Positions 15,675 through 16,200 of a stretch of DNA of 16,200 nucleotides are shown here, piece after piece. How positions within the stretch are numbered: the first letter of the stretch is position 1; each line of letters starts with the position of its first letter. The notes below the pieces were generated by a model, which was not told where the DNA came from, searched no databases, and worked only from the letters and a program-made list of their open reading frames with translations. Position numbers and translations under genes: made by a program. Source of the stretch: JBBRLG01 sp038231495 (GTDB lineage Bacteria; Planctomycetota; Planctomycetia; Gemmatales; Gemmataceae); assembly GCA_038231495.1 (NCBI GenBank), contig JBBRLG010000093.1, positions 1-16,200 of the forward strand, read 5' to 3'.

Positions 15675-16124
15675 ATGAACAAGAAGTATATCGTCCGGCT
15701 GTCGGATGAGGAGCGTGGTGTTTGTCGGGAAATCGTCAAGCGGCTCAAGGGTTCGTCGGAGAAGGTGAAGCGGGCTCAGCTGCTGCTTAAGGCGGATACC
15801 GAGGGGCCGGCGTGGCCGGACGCGGAGATCGCGGAGGCGTTCGATTGCCGGGTGCAAACCGTTGAGAATCTGCGCAAGCGGTTGGTTACCGAGGGCTTTG
15901 AAGCCGCGGTGGAACGCAAGCGGCGAGCCACGCCGCCGCCGCCGGCCAAACTCGACGGTGTGGGTGAGGCGAAGCTGATCGCGCTGCGGTTGGGCAAACC
16001 GCCGGCGGGGTATGGGCGGTGGTCGTTGCAGTTGCTCGCCGACGAATTGGTGGTGTTGGAAGTGGTGGATTCGATTGGTGCGGAGACGGTTCGCAAGACG
16101 CTAAAAAAAACAACAGGCCGGTAG
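15675..16124 (+). CDS. IS630-family transposase, N-terminal (helix-turn-helix) part only
   Basis: A 149-residue product. 'LSDEERGVCREIVKRLKGSS' then 'KVKRAQLLLKAD' begins the helix-turn-helix region of IS630 transposases. 'WPDAEIAEAFDCRVQTVENL' is the recognition helix area, 'LGKPPAGYGRWSLQLLADEL' the linker typical of the family, and 'GAETVRKTLKKT' the usual run-up to the DDE domain. The DDE domain is missing. Just before the end is an A8 run (16103-16110), the kind of site where IS630 relatives shift frame. Here, however, a -1 shift gives only eight codons before TAA at 16130-16132, and a +1 shift gives about twenty before another stop, with nothing IS630-like. So the gene is truncated here rather than split. 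Full-length relatives are about 340 residues. Confidence 0.75.
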   Translation: MNKKYIVRLSDEERGVCREIVKRLKGSSEKVKRAQLLLKADTEGPAWPDAEIAEAFDCRVQTVENLRKRLVTEGFEAAVERKRRATPPPPAKLDGVGEAKLIALRLGKPPAGYGRWSLQLLADELVVLEVVDSIGAETVRKTLKKTTGR

Positions 16125-16128
16125 AAGG

Positions 16129-16200
16129 CTAAGAACTGCCCATGTACCGGTGTTCCAGTTCTTTCAGTAAGACGGCCCGTTTTTTTTGATCGGGCCTTCC
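16129..16200 (-). CDS. Possible C-terminal end of an unknown minus-strand gene (partial)
   Basis: A minus-strand frame is open from the window edge for 23 codons and ends in TAG (16131-16129). It reads '...KKRAVLLKELEHRYMGSS', a credible charged helical protein tail. It lies tail to tail with the IS630 fragment, 4 bases apart. Too short for a family assignment; an open frame of this length could be chance. Confidence 0.3.
   Translation of the reverse strand, partial: GRPDQKKRAVLLKELEHRYMGSS

Noticed and set aside
16174..16196. GGCCCG / CGGGCC inverted repeat with T8 in the loop, resembling a terminator
   Set aside because: The T-run is inside the loop rather than after the stem, and the bases fit a possible minus-strand coding frame.

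Overview
This is a GC-rich stretch of bacterial DNA. Its gene content (MacA/MacB-type export genes, a YdjC-type deacetylase, several envelope-glycan glycosyltransferases, and ISAs1 and IS630 elements) fits a planctomycete, possibly of the Gemmata group. That is an inference from gene content and style, because there is no rRNA or other marker gene.

Plus-strand block, 72-5830. Five genes run in the same direction with short gaps: a membrane-fusion (adaptor) protein, an ABC ATPase, a MacB/FtsX-type permease with an extra N-terminal membrane helix, a YdjC/ChbG-like carbohydrate deacetylase, and a GT-B-like glycosyltransferase-family protein. The first three form a complete MacA-MacB-like module with ATPase and permease on separate chains.

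Junction, 5831-6054. The plus block meets a minus-strand block tail to tail. Between them lie weak hairpins and a 66-bp fossil of a second MacB-type permease C-terminus (5950-6015), a remnant of a lost gene copy.

Minus-strand block, 13637 down to 6055. In transcription order it holds an ~861-residue fusion of a GH2/GusA-like TIM barrel with a GT2 glycosyltransferase and membrane segments; an MsbA-like ABC exporter half-transporter; a GT-like protein interrupted by one in-frame TAA; a SAM methyltransferase; and an intact GT-like protein. Two of the junctions are ATGA overlaps, so translation is probably coupled. The three GT-like proteins (one plus, two minus) are homologous to each other. Together with the fusion enzyme, exporter, methyltransferase and deacetylase they suggest a locus that builds, trims, decorates and exports a cell-envelope or extracellular glycan. 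The substrate cannot be read from the sequence.

Control region, 13638-14104. It has no convincing gene. It contains a sigma70-like promoter candidate pointing into the minus block, a GTGATAA direct repeat over that promoter, and an 11-bp perfect inverted repeat whose 3' arm overlaps the Shine-Dalgarno sequence of the fusion gene.

Mobile region, 14095-16124. An ISAs1-family element (14105-15367) is delimited exactly by 13-bp perfect terminal inverted repeats and a 10-bp target duplication. Its transposase carries two compensating 1-bp frameshifts. Further right is the N-terminal part of an IS630-family transposase that stops just after an A8 run. The last ~70 bases may hold the C-terminus of a minus-strand gene that enters from outside the window.
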